DNA of 64,000 nt from Blastococcus xanthinilyticus (GCF_008124835.1 NZ_VNHW01000003.1:1-64000), one strand, 5' to 3'; counted from the stretch's first letter, positions 25,778-35,400 are shown. Program-made: numbers and translations. The notes: generated from the letters alone by a model not told the origin.

Positions 25778-26890
25778 GTGAGGACCCATGGGGCCGTGCT
25801 GCGGGACGCCGGTACGGACTACGAAGTCGTCGAGCTGGAGGTCGCGGAGCCCGGGCCCGGTGAGGTGCTGGTCGAGATGGCCTACGCCGGGCTCTGCCAC
25901 TCCGACGAGCACCTGCGGAAGGCCAACGCGGGCGGGCGGTACCCGATCGTGGGTGGCCATGAAGGCTCGGGCACGGTGCTGGCCGTCGGGGCCGGGGTCA
26001 CCCGGGTGCAGGCCGGCGATCACGTGATCACGAGCTTCCTGCCCGCCTGCGGGCACTGCCGGTGGTGTGCCTCCGGGCGCTCCAACCTCTGCGACGTCGG
26101 TGCCACGATCGCCACCGGGCAGCTGCCCACCGGGACCTGGCCGTTCACCCTGGACGGCGAGGCGCTGGGGGGCTACTGCATGGTCGGCGCCTTCGCCCGG
26201 CACACCCTGCTGAGCGAGTACTCCTGCGTGCGCATCGAGCCGTGGGTGCCGATGGACACGGCGGCGCTGCTCTCCTGCAGCGTGCCCACCGGCTGGGGGT
26301 CGGCCGTGTACGCCGGCGGGGTCAAGCCCGGCGACACGGTGGTCGTGATCGGGACCGGCGGCGTCGGCGTCAACGCCGTCCAGGGCGCGGCGCACGTGGG
26401 GGCGGCGCACATCGTCGCCGTGGACCCCGTCCCGTTCAAGCGAGAGTTCGCCACGACGGTCGGTGCGACCCACACGGCCGAGGACACCCGCACCGCCGCG
26501 GACCTGGCCCACCAGCTCTCGCACGGGGTGGGGGCCGACGTCGTGGTCCTGACCACCGGCGAGCTGGACGCGGAGACCACCAAGGGAGCGGTGCGCTGCG
26601 TGGGCAAGGGCGGGACCCTGGTCCTGACGGCGCTCGCCGGCATCGCGACCGAGACCACCCTGTCCCTCCTTGGGAACCCGATCACCGTTTTCGAGCAGCG
26701 GATCCAGGGCTCGCTGTTCGGCGGCTGCAACCCCTTCCACGACATCCCCGCGCTGCTGCGCATGCACCAGGACGGGCAGCTCGAGCTGGACTCGCTGATC
26801 ACTCGGCGCTACTCGATCGAGGAGCTGCGCCAGGGGTACGCCGACCAGGCGGCGGGGACGACCATCCGCGGCCTGCTGGTGCACGGCTGA
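25778..26890 (+). CDS. NDMA-dependent alcohol dehydrogenase family protein
   Basis: The 370-residue medium-chain zinc dehydrogenase has HSDEHL and GGHEGSG for the catalytic zinc, four cysteines in CGHCRWCASGRSNLC for the structural zinc, and NAD-binding GTGGVGVNAVQ. TWPFTLDGEALGGYCMVGAFA fits the Rxyl_3153/NDMA-dependent group, whose members hold tightly bound NAD and often use mycofactocin in actinobacteria. A GGAGGGA site precedes the GTG. It is followed after 30 nt by the indolepyruvate oxidoreductase gene, so it probably opens a three-gene unit. No mycofactocin gene is in the window. Confidence 0.88.
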   Translation: MRTHGAVLRDAGTDYEVVELEVAEPGPGEVLVEMAYAGLCHSDEHLRKANAGGRYPIVGGHEGSGTVLAVGAGVTRVQAGDHVITSFLPACGHCRWCASGRSNLCDVGATIATGQLPTGTWPFTLDGEALGGYCMVGAFARHTLLSEYSCVRIEPWVPMDTAALLSCSVPTGWGSAVYAGGVKPGDTVVVIGTGGVGVNAVQGAAHVGAAHIVAVDPVPFKREFATTVGATHTAEDTRTAADLAHQLSHGVGADVVVLTTGELDAETTKGAVRCVGKGGTLVLTALAGIATETTLSLLGNPITVFEQRIQGSLFGGCNPFHDIPALLRMHQDGQLELDSLITRRYSIEELRQGYADQAAGTTIRGLLVHG

Positions 26891-26920
26891 CCGCCGTGCG
26901 GCCGCCTTCCTAGGAGCGAC

Positions 26921-29900
26921 ATGAGCACCGCTGCACAGGTCGAGGACCGCTACCGCCAGGCGGCGGGACTCCTGCACGTCACGGGCATCCAGGCGCTCGT
27001 CCGCGTCGCCCTGGACCAGGTCCGGGCCGACCGTCGGCGTGGCCGCCGGCCGGCCGGGTTCATCTCCGGTTACCCCGGCTCGCCGCTCGGCGGCCTCGAC
27101 CTGGAGCTCGGGCGCCGCGGCACGTTGCTCGAGGAGCACGACATCGTGTTCCGCCCGGGGGTCAACGAGGAGCTGGCCGCCACCGCCGTGGCCGGCAGCC
27201 AACTGGCGCAGACCCGCCCGGAGCGGCGCTACGACGGGGTGACCGGGATCTGGTACGGCAAGGCGCCCGGCGTCGACCGCGCCGTCGACGCCCTCCGGCA
27301 CGGCAACATGGCTGGCGCCGCGCCGGACGGCGGCGTGCTCGCCCTCGTCGGCGACGACCCGTCGGCGAAGTCCTCGACCATGCCGAACGCCTCGGAGGCG
27401 ACCCTGGCGGCCGTCGGGATGCCGGTGCTCTACCCCGCGGACGCGCAGGACGCCTTGGACTTGGGGCTGCACGGGATCGCCCTGTCCCGCGCCTCGGGTC
27501 TGTGGGTCGGCGTCAAGGTGGTCACCGACGTGGCGGACGGCTCCGGCACCGTGGAGGTCCACCCCGACCGGATCGTGCCGGTGCGGCCGGACACGACCAT
27601 CGACGGGCGGGCGTTCCGGCACGAGGTCCGCGGCATGCTCCTGCAGCCGACCTCGGGTGAGCTGGAGGCCACCCTCTACCACCAGCGCCCGCTGATCGCC
27701 CAACGGTACGCGGCGGCGAACGGCCTGGACCGCATCGAGCGCTCGGGACCCGACGACCGCATCGGCATCGTCGCCGCGGGCAAGACCTACCTCGATGTCT
27801 GCCAGGCGCTGGCGGCGCTGGGCCTCGACGAGGCGGAGTGCCGGCGCCGGGGCGTCCGGCTGCTCAAGCTCGGCATGGTGGCGCCGGTCGAGCCGGGCAT
27901 CGTCCGGTCCTTCGCCGAGGGTCTCCGCGAGATCGTCGTCGTGGAGGAGAAGCGGTCGTTCATCGAGACCGCCGTCGTGCGGGTCCTCTACGGCCGCCCC
28001 GGCGCCCCGGCCGTGCACGGCAAGACCGGGCCCGACGGCCGCACCCTCGTGCCGGTCTCGGGGGAGCTCGAGCCGGACCTGCTGGCCGGGGTGCTGGCCC
28101 GCCGGCTGCTGGCTCTGGGCGGCTTGCCGTCGGTCGAGGCCTGGTCGATCGCCCGCGGGGAGCGGGCCGCGCGGGAGGAGCGCCGGCCGGCGCTCCTCCC
28201 GCTGCTCAGCCGGACGCCGTACTACTGCTCCGGTTGCCCGCACAGCACGTCGATGGCCGCGCCGGAGGGCACTCTCATCGGGACCGGCACCGGCTGCAGC
28301 TCCCTAGCCGTGCTGATGGATCCGGAGACGGTAGGCGACGTCAGCGTGCTCATGCAGATGGGCGGCGAGGGCAGCCAGTGGATCGGCATGGCCCCGTTCG
28401 TCGACGTGCCGCACATGGTGCAGAACATCGGGGACGGCACGTTCCACCACTCCGGGAGCCTGGCCGTCCGCGCGGCGGTCGCCGCCGGCGTCGACATCAC
28501 CTACAAGCTGCTCTACAACTCCGCCGTCGCCATGACCGGCGGGCAGAGCGCCCAGGGCGGGATGACGGTGCCGGCGCTGGCGGCGATGCTGACCGCCGAG
28601 GGCGTCGCCCGCATCATCGTCACGACCGACCAGCCCGAGAGGTATCGGCGGGTCCGCCTCCCCGGCACGACGACGGTCTGGCACCGCGACCGGCTGGTCG
28701 AGGCGCAGGAGGAGCTGGCCCGCGTACCCGGCGTCACCGTGCTGGTGCACGACCAGGAGTGCGCCACGGAGAAGCGGCGCCGGCGCAAGCGCGGGCTGCT
28801 CCCGGAGCCGGCCACCCGCGTGCTGATCAACGAGCGGGTCTGCGAAGGGTGCGGCGACTGCGGGCAGAAGTCCAACTGCCTCTCGGTCGTCCCGGTGGAC
28901 ACCGAGTTCGGCCGCAAGACCCAGATCCACCAGGCCTCCTGCAACAAGGACTACACCTGCCTGGCCGGCGACTGCCCCTCCTTCCTCTCCGTGGTGCCCG
29001 GCGTGACCGCTCGGCGGCCGGTCGCCGCCGGGCTCGATCCCGCGACGCTGCCGGAGCCGGCGGCACGGGTGGCGGTCGAGGACTTCAGCCTCCGCATCGT
29101 CGGGATCGGCGGCACCGGCGTGGTCACGGTCGCCCAGGTCCTGGCCACGGCCGCGCAGCTCGGCGGACTGCACGTGCGCGGCATGGACCAGACCGGCATG
29201 GCCCAGAAGGGCGGTGCCGTCGTGTCGGACCTGAAGTTCACGCGCGGCCCGGTGGTACAGGCCGCACGGGTGGCGGGGGAGGAGTGCGACCTCCTGCTGG
29301 GCTGCGACATCCTGGTGGCGGCCGAGCCGAAGAACCTCGCGGTGACCGACCCGGCCCGCACGGTCGCCGTGGTGTCGACCGCCCAGGTGGCCACCGGGGC
29401 GATGGTCACCCACCCCGACGTCTCCTTCCCGTCCCAGCCGGACCTGCAGGACCGGATCCGGGCGGCGACCCGGGGTGCGGCCGCGGTCTTCCTCGACGCG
29501 CACCGGCTGACCCAGCAGCTGTTCGGCAGCGACCAGTCGGCCAACGTCCTGTTGCTCGGCGCCGCCTACCAGGCCGGCGCCCTCCCGGTGCCGGCTGCGG
29601 CGATCGAGGAGGCCATCGCCGTCAACGGCGCCGCCGTGGAGACCAACGTGCAGGCGTTCCGCCGCGGCCGGCAGGCCGTGGCCGACCCTGACCGGCTCGC
29701 GGCCGACGTCGCGGAGCTGTCCCCGGCGGCGCCCGGGCCCCGGCCGCTCGCACCCGAGGTGGCGGCGGTCGTGGGCGAGGTGCAGGCGCCGGCGGGGTCG
29801 GAGCTGGCCCGCGTCGTCGCCGCCCGGGTGCCCGACCTCGTCGGCTACCAGGACCTGGCCTGGGCGCGCCGCTATGCCGACCTGGTCGAGCGCGTGCGGG

Positions 29901-30457
29901 TGGCCGAGGACCGCGTCGTGCCCGGCAGCGGGGAGCTGGCCGAGGCGGTCGCGCTCGGGCTGTACAAGCTCATGTCCTACAAGGACGAGTACGAGGTCGC
30001 ACGGCTCTGCATCGATCCCGCCGTCGAGGCCGACGTGACGGCCCGCTTCGGCCGCGGGGCGCGCTACAGCTACCGCCTGCACCCGCCGCTGCTGCGCTAC
30101 CTCGGCCGCAGGGACAAGGTGGCGGTCGACGCGCGCGCCGCCCGCCCGGTGCTGCGCACCCTCTACGGGCTGCGCCGGCTCCGCGGGACGGTCCTGGACC
30201 CGTTCGGCCACACCGAGGTCCGGCGGACCGAGCGGGCGCTGATCGAGGAGTACCAGGAGCTGGTGCACCGCCTGGCGGAGGAGCTCACCCCGGCCAACCA
30301 CCGGGTGGCCGTCGAGCTCGCAGGGCTGCCGGACATGGTGCGCGGGTACGAGGAGATCAAGATGGGCAACGTTGCCCGCTACCACGAGCACCAGGGCGAG
30401 GCCCTGCGGCGGTTCACCGCGCCGGTGACTCCGCTCGAGACCACCACGAGGGGCTGA
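26921..30457 (+). CDS. Fused indolepyruvate ferredoxin oxidoreductase family protein
   Basis: The 1178-residue protein joins the alpha and beta parts of a 2-oxoacid:ferredoxin oxidoreductase: pyrimidine-binding domain (SGYPGSPLGGLD), TPP-binding domain (GTGCSSLAVL, MGGEGSQWIG), an iron-sulfur region with CEGCGDCGQKSNC and a further CNKDYTCLAGDC, then the gamma-type domain (GIGGTGVVTVAQ). It oxidatively decarboxylates an aryl or branched 2-oxoacid to acyl-CoA with reduced ferredoxin. In aerobic actinobacteria these long fused forms are common and their substrates are poorly known. The acyl-CoA dehydrogenase gene starts 2 nt after it, which supports an acyl-CoA product. Confidence 0.9.
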   Translation: MSTAAQVEDRYRQAAGLLHVTGIQALVRVALDQVRADRRRGRRPAGFISGYPGSPLGGLDLELGRRGTLLEEHDIVFRPGVNEELAATAVAGSQLAQTRPERRYDGVTGIWYGKAPGVDRAVDALRHGNMAGAAPDGGVLALVGDDPSAKSSTMPNASEATLAAVGMPVLYPADAQDALDLGLHGIALSRASGLWVGVKVVTDVADGSGTVEVHPDRIVPVRPDTTIDGRAFRHEVRGMLLQPTSGELEATLYHQRPLIAQRYAAANGLDRIERSGPDDRIGIVAAGKTYLDVCQALAALGLDEAECRRRGVRLLKLGMVAPVEPGIVRSFAEGLREIVVVEEKRSFIETAVVRVLYGRPGAPAVHGKTGPDGRTLVPVSGELEPDLLAGVLARRLLALGGLPSVEAWSIARGERAAREERRPALLPLLSRTPYYCSGCPHSTSMAAPEGTLIGTGTGCSSLAVLMDPETVGDVSVLMQMGGEGSQWIGMAPFVDVPHMVQNIGDGTFHHSGSLAVRAAVAAGVDITYKLLYNSAVAMTGGQSAQGGMTVPALAAMLTAEGVARIIVTTDQPERYRRVRLPGTTTVWHRDRLVEAQEELARVPGVTVLVHDQECATEKRRRRKRGLLPEPATRVLINERVCEGCGDCGQKSNCLSVVPVDTEFGRKTQIHQASCNKDYTCLAGDCPSFLSVVPGVTARRPVAAGLDPATLPEPAARVAVEDFSLRIVGIGGTGVVTVAQVLATAAQLGGLHVRGMDQTGMAQKGGAVVSDLKFTRGPVVQAARVAGEECDLLLGCDILVAAEPKNLAVTDPARTVAVVSTAQVATGAMVTHPDVSFPSQPDLQDRIRAATRGAAAVFLDAHRLTQQLFGSDQSANVLLLGAAYQAGALPVPAAAIEEAIAVNGAAVETNVQAFRRGRQAVADPDRLAADVAELSPAAPGPRPLAPEVAAVVGEVQAPAGSELARVVAARVPDLVGYQDLAWARRYADLVERVRVAEDRVVPGSGELAEAVALGLYKLMSYKDEYEVARLCIDPAVEADVTARFGRGARYSYRLHPPLLRYLGRRDKVAVDARAARPVLRTLYGLRRLRGTVLDPFGHTEVRRTERALIEEYQELVHRLAEELTPANHRVAVELAGLPDMVRGYEEIKMGNVARYHEHQGEALRRFTAPVTPLETTTRG

Positions 30458-30459
30458 CC

Positions 30460-31608
30460 ATGGCAGAGACCGACCTGGACGACCTGCGCGCCGGCGTCCG
30501 CGAGCTGGCGTCCTCCTTCCCGGCGGAGTACTGGCGCCGCTGCGACGCCGCCCGCGAGTACCCGGAGGAGTTCGTCCGGGCGCTCACCGACGCCGGTTGG
30601 CTCTCGGTGCTCATCCCCGAGCAGTACGGGGGCGGCGGCCTGGGCCTGGCCGAGGCGTCGGTGATCATGGAGGAGATCAACAGCACGGGGGCCAGCACAT
30701 CGGCCTGCCATGCGCAGATGTACACGATGGGCGCGCTGCTGCGGCACGGGTCCGATGCGCAGAAGCGCAGCTACCTGCCGGAGATCGCCGCGGGCAAGCT
30801 ACGGCTGCAGGCGTTCGCCATCACCGAGCCCGACGCCGGGTCGGACACCACGCGGATCACCACGTTCGCCCGCCGGACCCCCGAGGGCTACGTCGTCAAC
30901 GGTCGCAAGATGTGGATCTCCCGCGTGCAGCACAGCGACCTCATGCTGCTGCTGGCGCGGACCACGCCCCGTGACCAGGTGGCCAGACGCACCGAAGGGC
31001 TGAGCCTGTTCCTGGTGGACCTCCGCGCAGCGGGCTCCGCGGTCCGGGCCGAGCCGATCAACACCATGGTCAACCACGAGACCAACGCGGTCTTCATCGA
31101 CGACCTGGTGCTGCCGGCCGACGCGCTGGTCGGCGTCGAGGGGCAGGGGTTCCGGCACGTCCTCAGCGGGATGAACGCCGAGCGCATCCTCCTGGCCAGC
31201 GAGAGCATCGGCGACGCCCGCTGGTTCCTCGACACCGCGTCGGCCTACGCCCGCGACCGGGTCGTCTTCGGCAAGCCGATCGGCGACAACCAGGGCGTGT
31301 CGTTCCCGCTGGCCCGGGCCTGGGCGGACATGCAGGCAGCCTCGCTGGTGCGCGACCGGGCGGCCGAGCTCTTCGACCGGGGGGAGACCCGGGGCACGGA
31401 CGCCAACGTGGCCAAGCTGCTCGCCTCGGAGGCGGCGTGGGCGGCCGCCAACGCGGCGATGACGACGCTCGGCGGCTACGGCATGGCCGCCGAGTACGAC
31501 GTCGAGCGCAAGTTCCGCGAGTCCCGGCTGTACCTGGTCGCGCCGGTCTCCAACAACCTGATCCTCGACCACATCGCCGGGCACGTGCTGGGCCTCGGCC
31601 GCGGCTGA
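30460..31608 (+). CDS. Acyl-CoA dehydrogenase family protein
   Basis: The 382-residue flavoprotein has the N-terminal helical domain (LTDAGWLSVLIPEQYGGGGL), FAD-binding AITEPDAGSDTT, and C-terminal TLGGYGMAAEYDVERKFRES. Where many family members have the catalytic YEGT motif, this one reads LYLVAPVSNNLIL, so the usual C-terminal glutamate is not seen; a base elsewhere, as in isovaleryl-CoA dehydrogenase, or a different reaction is possible. It is translationally close to the oxidoreductase gene and would dehydrogenate the acyl-CoA formed there. Confidence 0.9.
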   Translation: MAETDLDDLRAGVRELASSFPAEYWRRCDAAREYPEEFVRALTDAGWLSVLIPEQYGGGGLGLAEASVIMEEINSTGASTSACHAQMYTMGALLRHGSDAQKRSYLPEIAAGKLRLQAFAITEPDAGSDTTRITTFARRTPEGYVVNGRKMWISRVQHSDLMLLLARTTPRDQVARRTEGLSLFLVDLRAAGSAVRAEPINTMVNHETNAVFIDDLVLPADALVGVEGQGFRHVLSGMNAERILLASESIGDARWFLDTASAYARDRVVFGKPIGDNQGVSFPLARAWADMQAASLVRDRAAELFDRGETRGTDANVAKLLASEAAWAAANAAMTTLGGYGMAAEYDVERKFRESRLYLVAPVSNNLILDHIAGHVLGLGRG

Positions 31609-31625
31609 GCCGCCGCGGCTCAGCC
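31603..31625. terminator. Compact hairpin across two convergent stop codons
   Basis: GGCTGAGCC and GGCTCAGCC pair over 9 bp with a 5-nt loop. The hairpin overlaps the stop codons of both the acyl-CoA dehydrogenase gene and the convergent regulator gene. Confidence 0.65.
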
Positions 31626-33527
31626 CGCCTGGGGCACGGCCGCGGCGAGCGACCGGAGGACGAGCGCCAGCTGCAGCTGCAGCACCCGGTCGGGGTCCCG
31701 CCAGTCCGGGCCGAGCAGCTCGGTCACCCGGTCCAGCCGCTGGTACAGCGTGTTGGCGTGCACGTGCAGCTCGGCGCACGTGCGGGCGTGGTGCTGGGCG
31801 TTGCGCAGAAAGCTGGCCACGGTGTCGACGAGGTTCCGGTTGCGCTGCTCGTCCCAGTCCAGCACCGGCCCCAGCGTCGCGCGGATGAAGGTCCGCAGCT
31901 CCCCTCGGCCGGCCGGGCTGAGCAGCGCCCGATAGACCCCGAAGGCCGCCGAGGTGGCCGCGACGTCCGGGCGCCCCAGGGCGTGCAGCAGGGTCGCGGT
32001 CTGCCGGGCCTCCTCGTGCGCCGCCCGGACCGCCGCGGCGCCGCCGCTGCACGGCGCCACCCCGACGGCGGCGGGCAGCGGCGCGCCCGGCGCGTGCAGC
32101 CAGTCGCAGGCATCCTCCGCGTCGGGGCCGGTCAGGAGAACCACGACCCGGCCCTGGTGCTCCGCGGACCAGCCGCGCGCCCCCTCGGCCAGCCGGGCCG
32201 CGGCCCGGGCAGCGGGCTGTAGGTCGCCCGGGCCGGGGTCCAGCACCGCCACGGAGGTGACCGCGTCGAGGTCGACCCCGGCCGAGCGCCCCCGCCGCCG
32301 CGCGGCCGCATCGTCCCCGTCGCCGGCGAGGAGGGACTGCACGAACTCACCCCTGCTGCGCAGCTCGGCGAGGGCGACCGCCCGCTCGGTGACCACGACG
32401 AGCGCCAGTGACGTCGCTGCCGTCTGCAGCAGGCCGGAGAGCTCCGGATCCGTCCCGTCGACGTCCCAGACGACCAGGCAACCGGCGGGCCCGTCGGTGA
32501 GTGCCACCGGGGTAACCATCCCGGGACGGCCGCCGGCCCGGACCGCGCGCGGCCCGGGGACGGCCAGCCAGTCCGCCACGGAGGCCCTGTCGGCCGGCCC
32601 CACTGCATCGATGCCCGGCCCACCCGGCGGGGGAGCGGCGTCCAGCCGCCGGCCGGTGAGGTCCCAGACCTGCACCTCGCCACCGACCGCCCGCTCCAGC
32701 GCCCGGGCGACGGCGGGCACCCCACCGCCCCCGATGACGGCGGTGGTGACCAGGTCGCGCAGCGCGGCCGCGCGCTCGCGCTGCTCCTCCGAGCGGCGCA
32801 GCTCGGCGTTGCGCCGCTCCAGCTCTCCGGCGGTCCCGCGGAGCTGGTCGATGAGCTGCGCGTTGCGCAGGGCGACGGCGGCGTGCGCGGCGAGCCCGGC
32901 CAGCAGTTCGATGTCGTGGTCGGCGAAGCGGCGCGCGCGGCGATCGCCGGCCAGGAGGACACCGATGGTCTCGCCGCCGACCTGGAGCGGCAGGCCGAGG
33001 ATGCCGCCCAGCTGCTCGCTGCGCGCCGCCACGTGCATGTGCGCGAGCTTCCGGACCCGCGGGTCGGTGAGGTAGGACTCGGTCCACATCGGCCGACCGG
33101 TGCGCAGCACCTCGCCACCTATGCCCTCCCCCTCCCGGAGCGTGATCCCGCGCAGCGCCCCGCCCATGGAGCCGTCGACGACCTCGATGCGCAGCCCCTC
33201 GGGGCGCCGCAGCATCAGGTAGGCCACGTCGGCGTCCAGTAGGCGACGGGACTGGGCGGCCACCTCCTGAAGCACCTCACCCGGGTCGTGCATCGACCCC
33301 AGCCGTCGGGCGAGGTCGTTGAGCACGACAAGCTCCCGGGAGTGGCGGCGGCCGGCGGTCAGCAGCTCGCGGACCCGGCCCGCCGCGGACGCCTCCTCCT
33401 CGATCCGGGCGCGCTCCGCCGGCGGGACGGCCGGGTCGGCCAGGAATCGCGCCCGGGAGGCACCGAGGTCCTCGGCGGGGGCGTCGGACGCGAGCAGGTG
33501 CAGCCACGTGGCGGAGCGGTCGGTCAC
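31620..33527 (-). CDS. GAF-domain PucR/CdaR-type transcriptional regulator
   Basis: The 635-residue protein starts at a GTG (VTDRSATW) behind GGGAGGGA. A GAF domain spans about 75-225 (DPGEVLQEVAAQSRRLLDAD, then LGLPLQVGGETIGVLLAG), a short coiled coil follows, then a CdaR-like middle domain, and a PucR-type helix-turn-helix at the C-terminus (ELHVHANTLYQRLDRVTELL). Such regulators activate catabolic genes in response to small aromatic or organic acids. It is divergent from the FAD-linked oxidase gene (102-nt gap) and faces the acyl-CoA dehydrogenase unit, so it may control either or both. Confidence 0.88.
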   Translation of the reverse strand: MTDRSATWLHLLASDAPAEDLGASRARFLADPAVPPAERARIEEEASAAGRVRELLTAGRRHSRELVVLNDLARRLGSMHDPGEVLQEVAAQSRRLLDADVAYLMLRRPEGLRIEVVDGSMGGALRGITLREGEGIGGEVLRTGRPMWTESYLTDPRVRKLAHMHVAARSEQLGGILGLPLQVGGETIGVLLAGDRRARRFADHDIELLAGLAAHAAVALRNAQLIDQLRGTAGELERRNAELRRSEEQRERAAALRDLVTTAVIGGGGVPAVARALERAVGGEVQVWDLTGRRLDAAPPPGGPGIDAVGPADRASVADWLAVPGPRAVRAGGRPGMVTPVALTDGPAGCLVVWDVDGTDPELSGLLQTAATSLALVVVTERAVALAELRSRGEFVQSLLAGDGDDAAARRRGRSAGVDLDAVTSVAVLDPGPGDLQPAARAAARLAEGARGWSAEHQGRVVVLLTGPDAEDACDWLHAPGAPLPAAVGVAPCSGGAAAVRAAHEEARQTATLLHALGRPDVAATSAAFGVYRALLSPAGRGELRTFIRATLGPVLDWDEQRNRNLVDTVASFLRNAQHHARTCAELHVHANTLYQRLDRVTELLGPDWRDPDRVLQLQLALVLRSLAAAVPQAG

Positions 33528-33599
33528 GGCCGGTTCCCTCCCCGGGTGGACGGTCGGGCCACCTGCCGCGGCAGGCTGTGGACACATCGTCCGTTGAGT

Positions 33600-33615
33600 G
33601 TGTCAGGCGCCACAC
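33600..33615. promoter_or_regulatory. Candidate operator between regulator and oxidase genes
   Basis: GTGTCAGGCGCCACAC has matching outer arms GTGT and ACAC around 8 nt. It lies in the short divergent region, 15 nt before the oxidase start. Short arms make this weak. Confidence 0.25.
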
Positions 33616-33629
33616 CTACTCTCGTCAGG

Positions 33630-35081
33630 ATGACGACGGGGACCCCCACCATCAGCGGCACGAGCGGATCCGCGACGGGGGAACCTGGCGGCGCGGCCCC
33701 CGGCCTGGTGGCGTCCCTGCGGGCGGCGCTGCCGGGCGACCGGGTCGTCACCGACCCGGACGTACTGGCCTCCTACGCCCACGACGAGGCCGAGTGGGCG
33801 GAGAACGTGCTCCCGGTCGCCGCGGTCCGCCCGCGCACGGCCGAGGAGGTGCAGGCGGTCGTCCGCGAGTGCATCGAGCACCGCACGCCGGTGGTCCCGC
33901 GGGGTGCCGGCACCGGGCTGTCCGGCGGGGCCAACGCCACCGCCGGCTGCGTGGTGGTCTCCCTGGAGGCGATGGACGCCGTCCTGGAGGTGGACGAGCT
34001 CGAGCGCTTCGCCGTCGTCCAGCCGGGGGTGGTCAACGACGACCTGCGCGCCCACGTCGCCGGCCACGGGCTCTGGTACCCACCCGACCCCGCGAGCTCC
34101 CCGTGGTCGACCATCGGCGGCAATGTGGCGACCAACGCCGGGGGGGTCTGCTGCGTGAAGTACGGGGTCACCCGTGACTACGTGCTCGGCCTGCAGGTGG
34201 TCACCGGGACCGGTGAGCTGGTGCGGCTGGGCCGGCGAACGGCCAAGGGGGTCGCGGGGTACGACCTCACCGGGCTGATGGTCGGCAGTGAGGGCACGCT
34301 CGGCATCGTCACCGAGGTCACCGTGCGGCTGCGCCCCCTGCGCGACCCGGAGCGCACCGTGGCCGGGTACTTCGACTCCGTGGTGTCCGCCGGCGAGGCC
34401 GTGACCGCCGTCGCCGCGGCCGGGCTCACCCCCTCGGCGCTCGAGCTGGTGGACCGGCACTGCCTGGCCGCCGTCGACGCCTGGAAGAACATGGGGCTCT
34501 CCGACGACGCCGAGGTCGTGCTGCTCGGCCGGGTGGACACCCCCGGGGCGGCCGGGGACGCCGAGGCCCTGCGGATGCTCGCCGCGTTCGAGGGCGCCGG
34601 GGCCACCTGGGCGGCCGTCAGCACCGACGCGGAGGAGGCGGACGCGCTGTTCGCCGCCCGCCGGCTCGCCTACCCGGCCCTCGAGCGGCTGGGACCGGTG
34701 CTCACCGAGGACGTGTGCGTGCCCAAGGCGGCGGTCCCGGCGATGCTGGCCCGCATCGAGCGGATCGGCACGGTCCACGACATCGTCATCGCCAACATCG
34801 CCCACGCCGGGGACGGCAACCTGCACCCCCTGCTGATCACCCCGCCCGGCGACGAGGCCGCCCGCGACCGCGCCCAGCTGGCGTTCCACGAGATCATCTC
34901 CGCCGCCCTGGAGCTCGGCGGCACGGTCACCGGTGAGCACGGGGTCGGGCTGCTCAAGCGCGACGGGCTGGTCGCCGAGGTGTCGCCCGCCGTGCTCGCC
35001 ATGCACCAGGCGGTCAAGGCGGCGCTGGACCCGCACGGGATCCTCAACCCGGGGAAGGTCCTCACCGCCCCGCGGCGGTGA
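33630..35081 (+). CDS. FAD-linked 2-hydroxyacid oxidase (GlcD/D-lactate dehydrogenase type)
   Basis: The 483-residue enzyme has the PCMH-type FAD domain (VVPRGAGTGLSGG and TIGGNVATNAGGVCCVKYG) and the C-terminal domain with IANIAHAGDGNLHP and GEHGVGLLK, ending NPGKVL. This is the GlcD/D-lactate dehydrogenase family, which oxidises glycolate, D-lactate, 2-hydroxyglutarate and similar acids to 2-oxoacids. It stands before the TRAP transporter, so it may act on the imported acid. The ATG start is close to the divergent regulator promoter. Confidence 0.9.
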   Translation: MTTGTPTISGTSGSATGEPGGAAPGLVASLRAALPGDRVVTDPDVLASYAHDEAEWAENVLPVAAVRPRTAEEVQAVVRECIEHRTPVVPRGAGTGLSGGANATAGCVVVSLEAMDAVLEVDELERFAVVQPGVVNDDLRAHVAGHGLWYPPDPASSPWSTIGGNVATNAGGVCCVKYGVTRDYVLGLQVVTGTGELVRLGRRTAKGVAGYDLTGLMVGSEGTLGIVTEVTVRLRPLRDPERTVAGYFDSVVSAGEAVTAVAAAGLTPSALELVDRHCLAAVDAWKNMGLSDDAEVVLLGRVDTPGAAGDAEALRMLAAFEGAGATWAAVSTDAEEADALFAARRLAYPALERLGPVLTEDVCVPKAAVPAMLARIERIGTVHDIVIANIAHAGDGNLHPLLITPPGDEAARDRAQLAFHEIISAALELGGTVTGEHGVGLLKRDGLVAEVSPAVLAMHQAVKAALDPHGILNPGKVLTAPRR

Positions 35082-35236
35082 CCGTGCGTCCGGGCTGCAG
35101 CACGTCCGGCCACCCAGCTCCGGCCGCAGCGGGCCGAGGGCCCCTCCGGCTGCCGCCCTACGGAGGGATCCGCCACTCGGGCCGGTGCGCGGTGGAGATC
35201 CTCTCCCTGCATCCGGTGCCCCGGGTCTCCTAGCGT

Positions 35237-35252
35237 CGTGATCGCAGTCACA
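35237..35252. promoter_or_regulatory. CRP/GlxR-like site
   Basis: CGTGATCGCAGTCACA fits TGTGA-N6-TCACA with one mismatch. It lies 240 nt upstream of the TRAP binding-protein start and just after a TAGCGT -10-like hexamer. Binding by a CRP-type global regulator of carbon use is inferred. Confidence 0.45.
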
Positions 35253-35400
35253 GGTATCGATGCGCGGAATGGATCGTCACGAACCCCGGCACGGGCGGCC
35301 GCCCACCTCGGCCGCCCTCCGGAGCCGGGGCGAACGTGACGGGCCACCCGATCCGTGCGAGCCCGTCCCGGCACGTCGATCACGGTCGCACATTCGTTAC

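Noticed and set aside
27838-29691. 617-residue plus-strand frame inside the oxidoreductase gene
   Set aside because: Shadow frame of a GC-rich gene: low-complexity Arg/Gly/Pro composition and no family motif.
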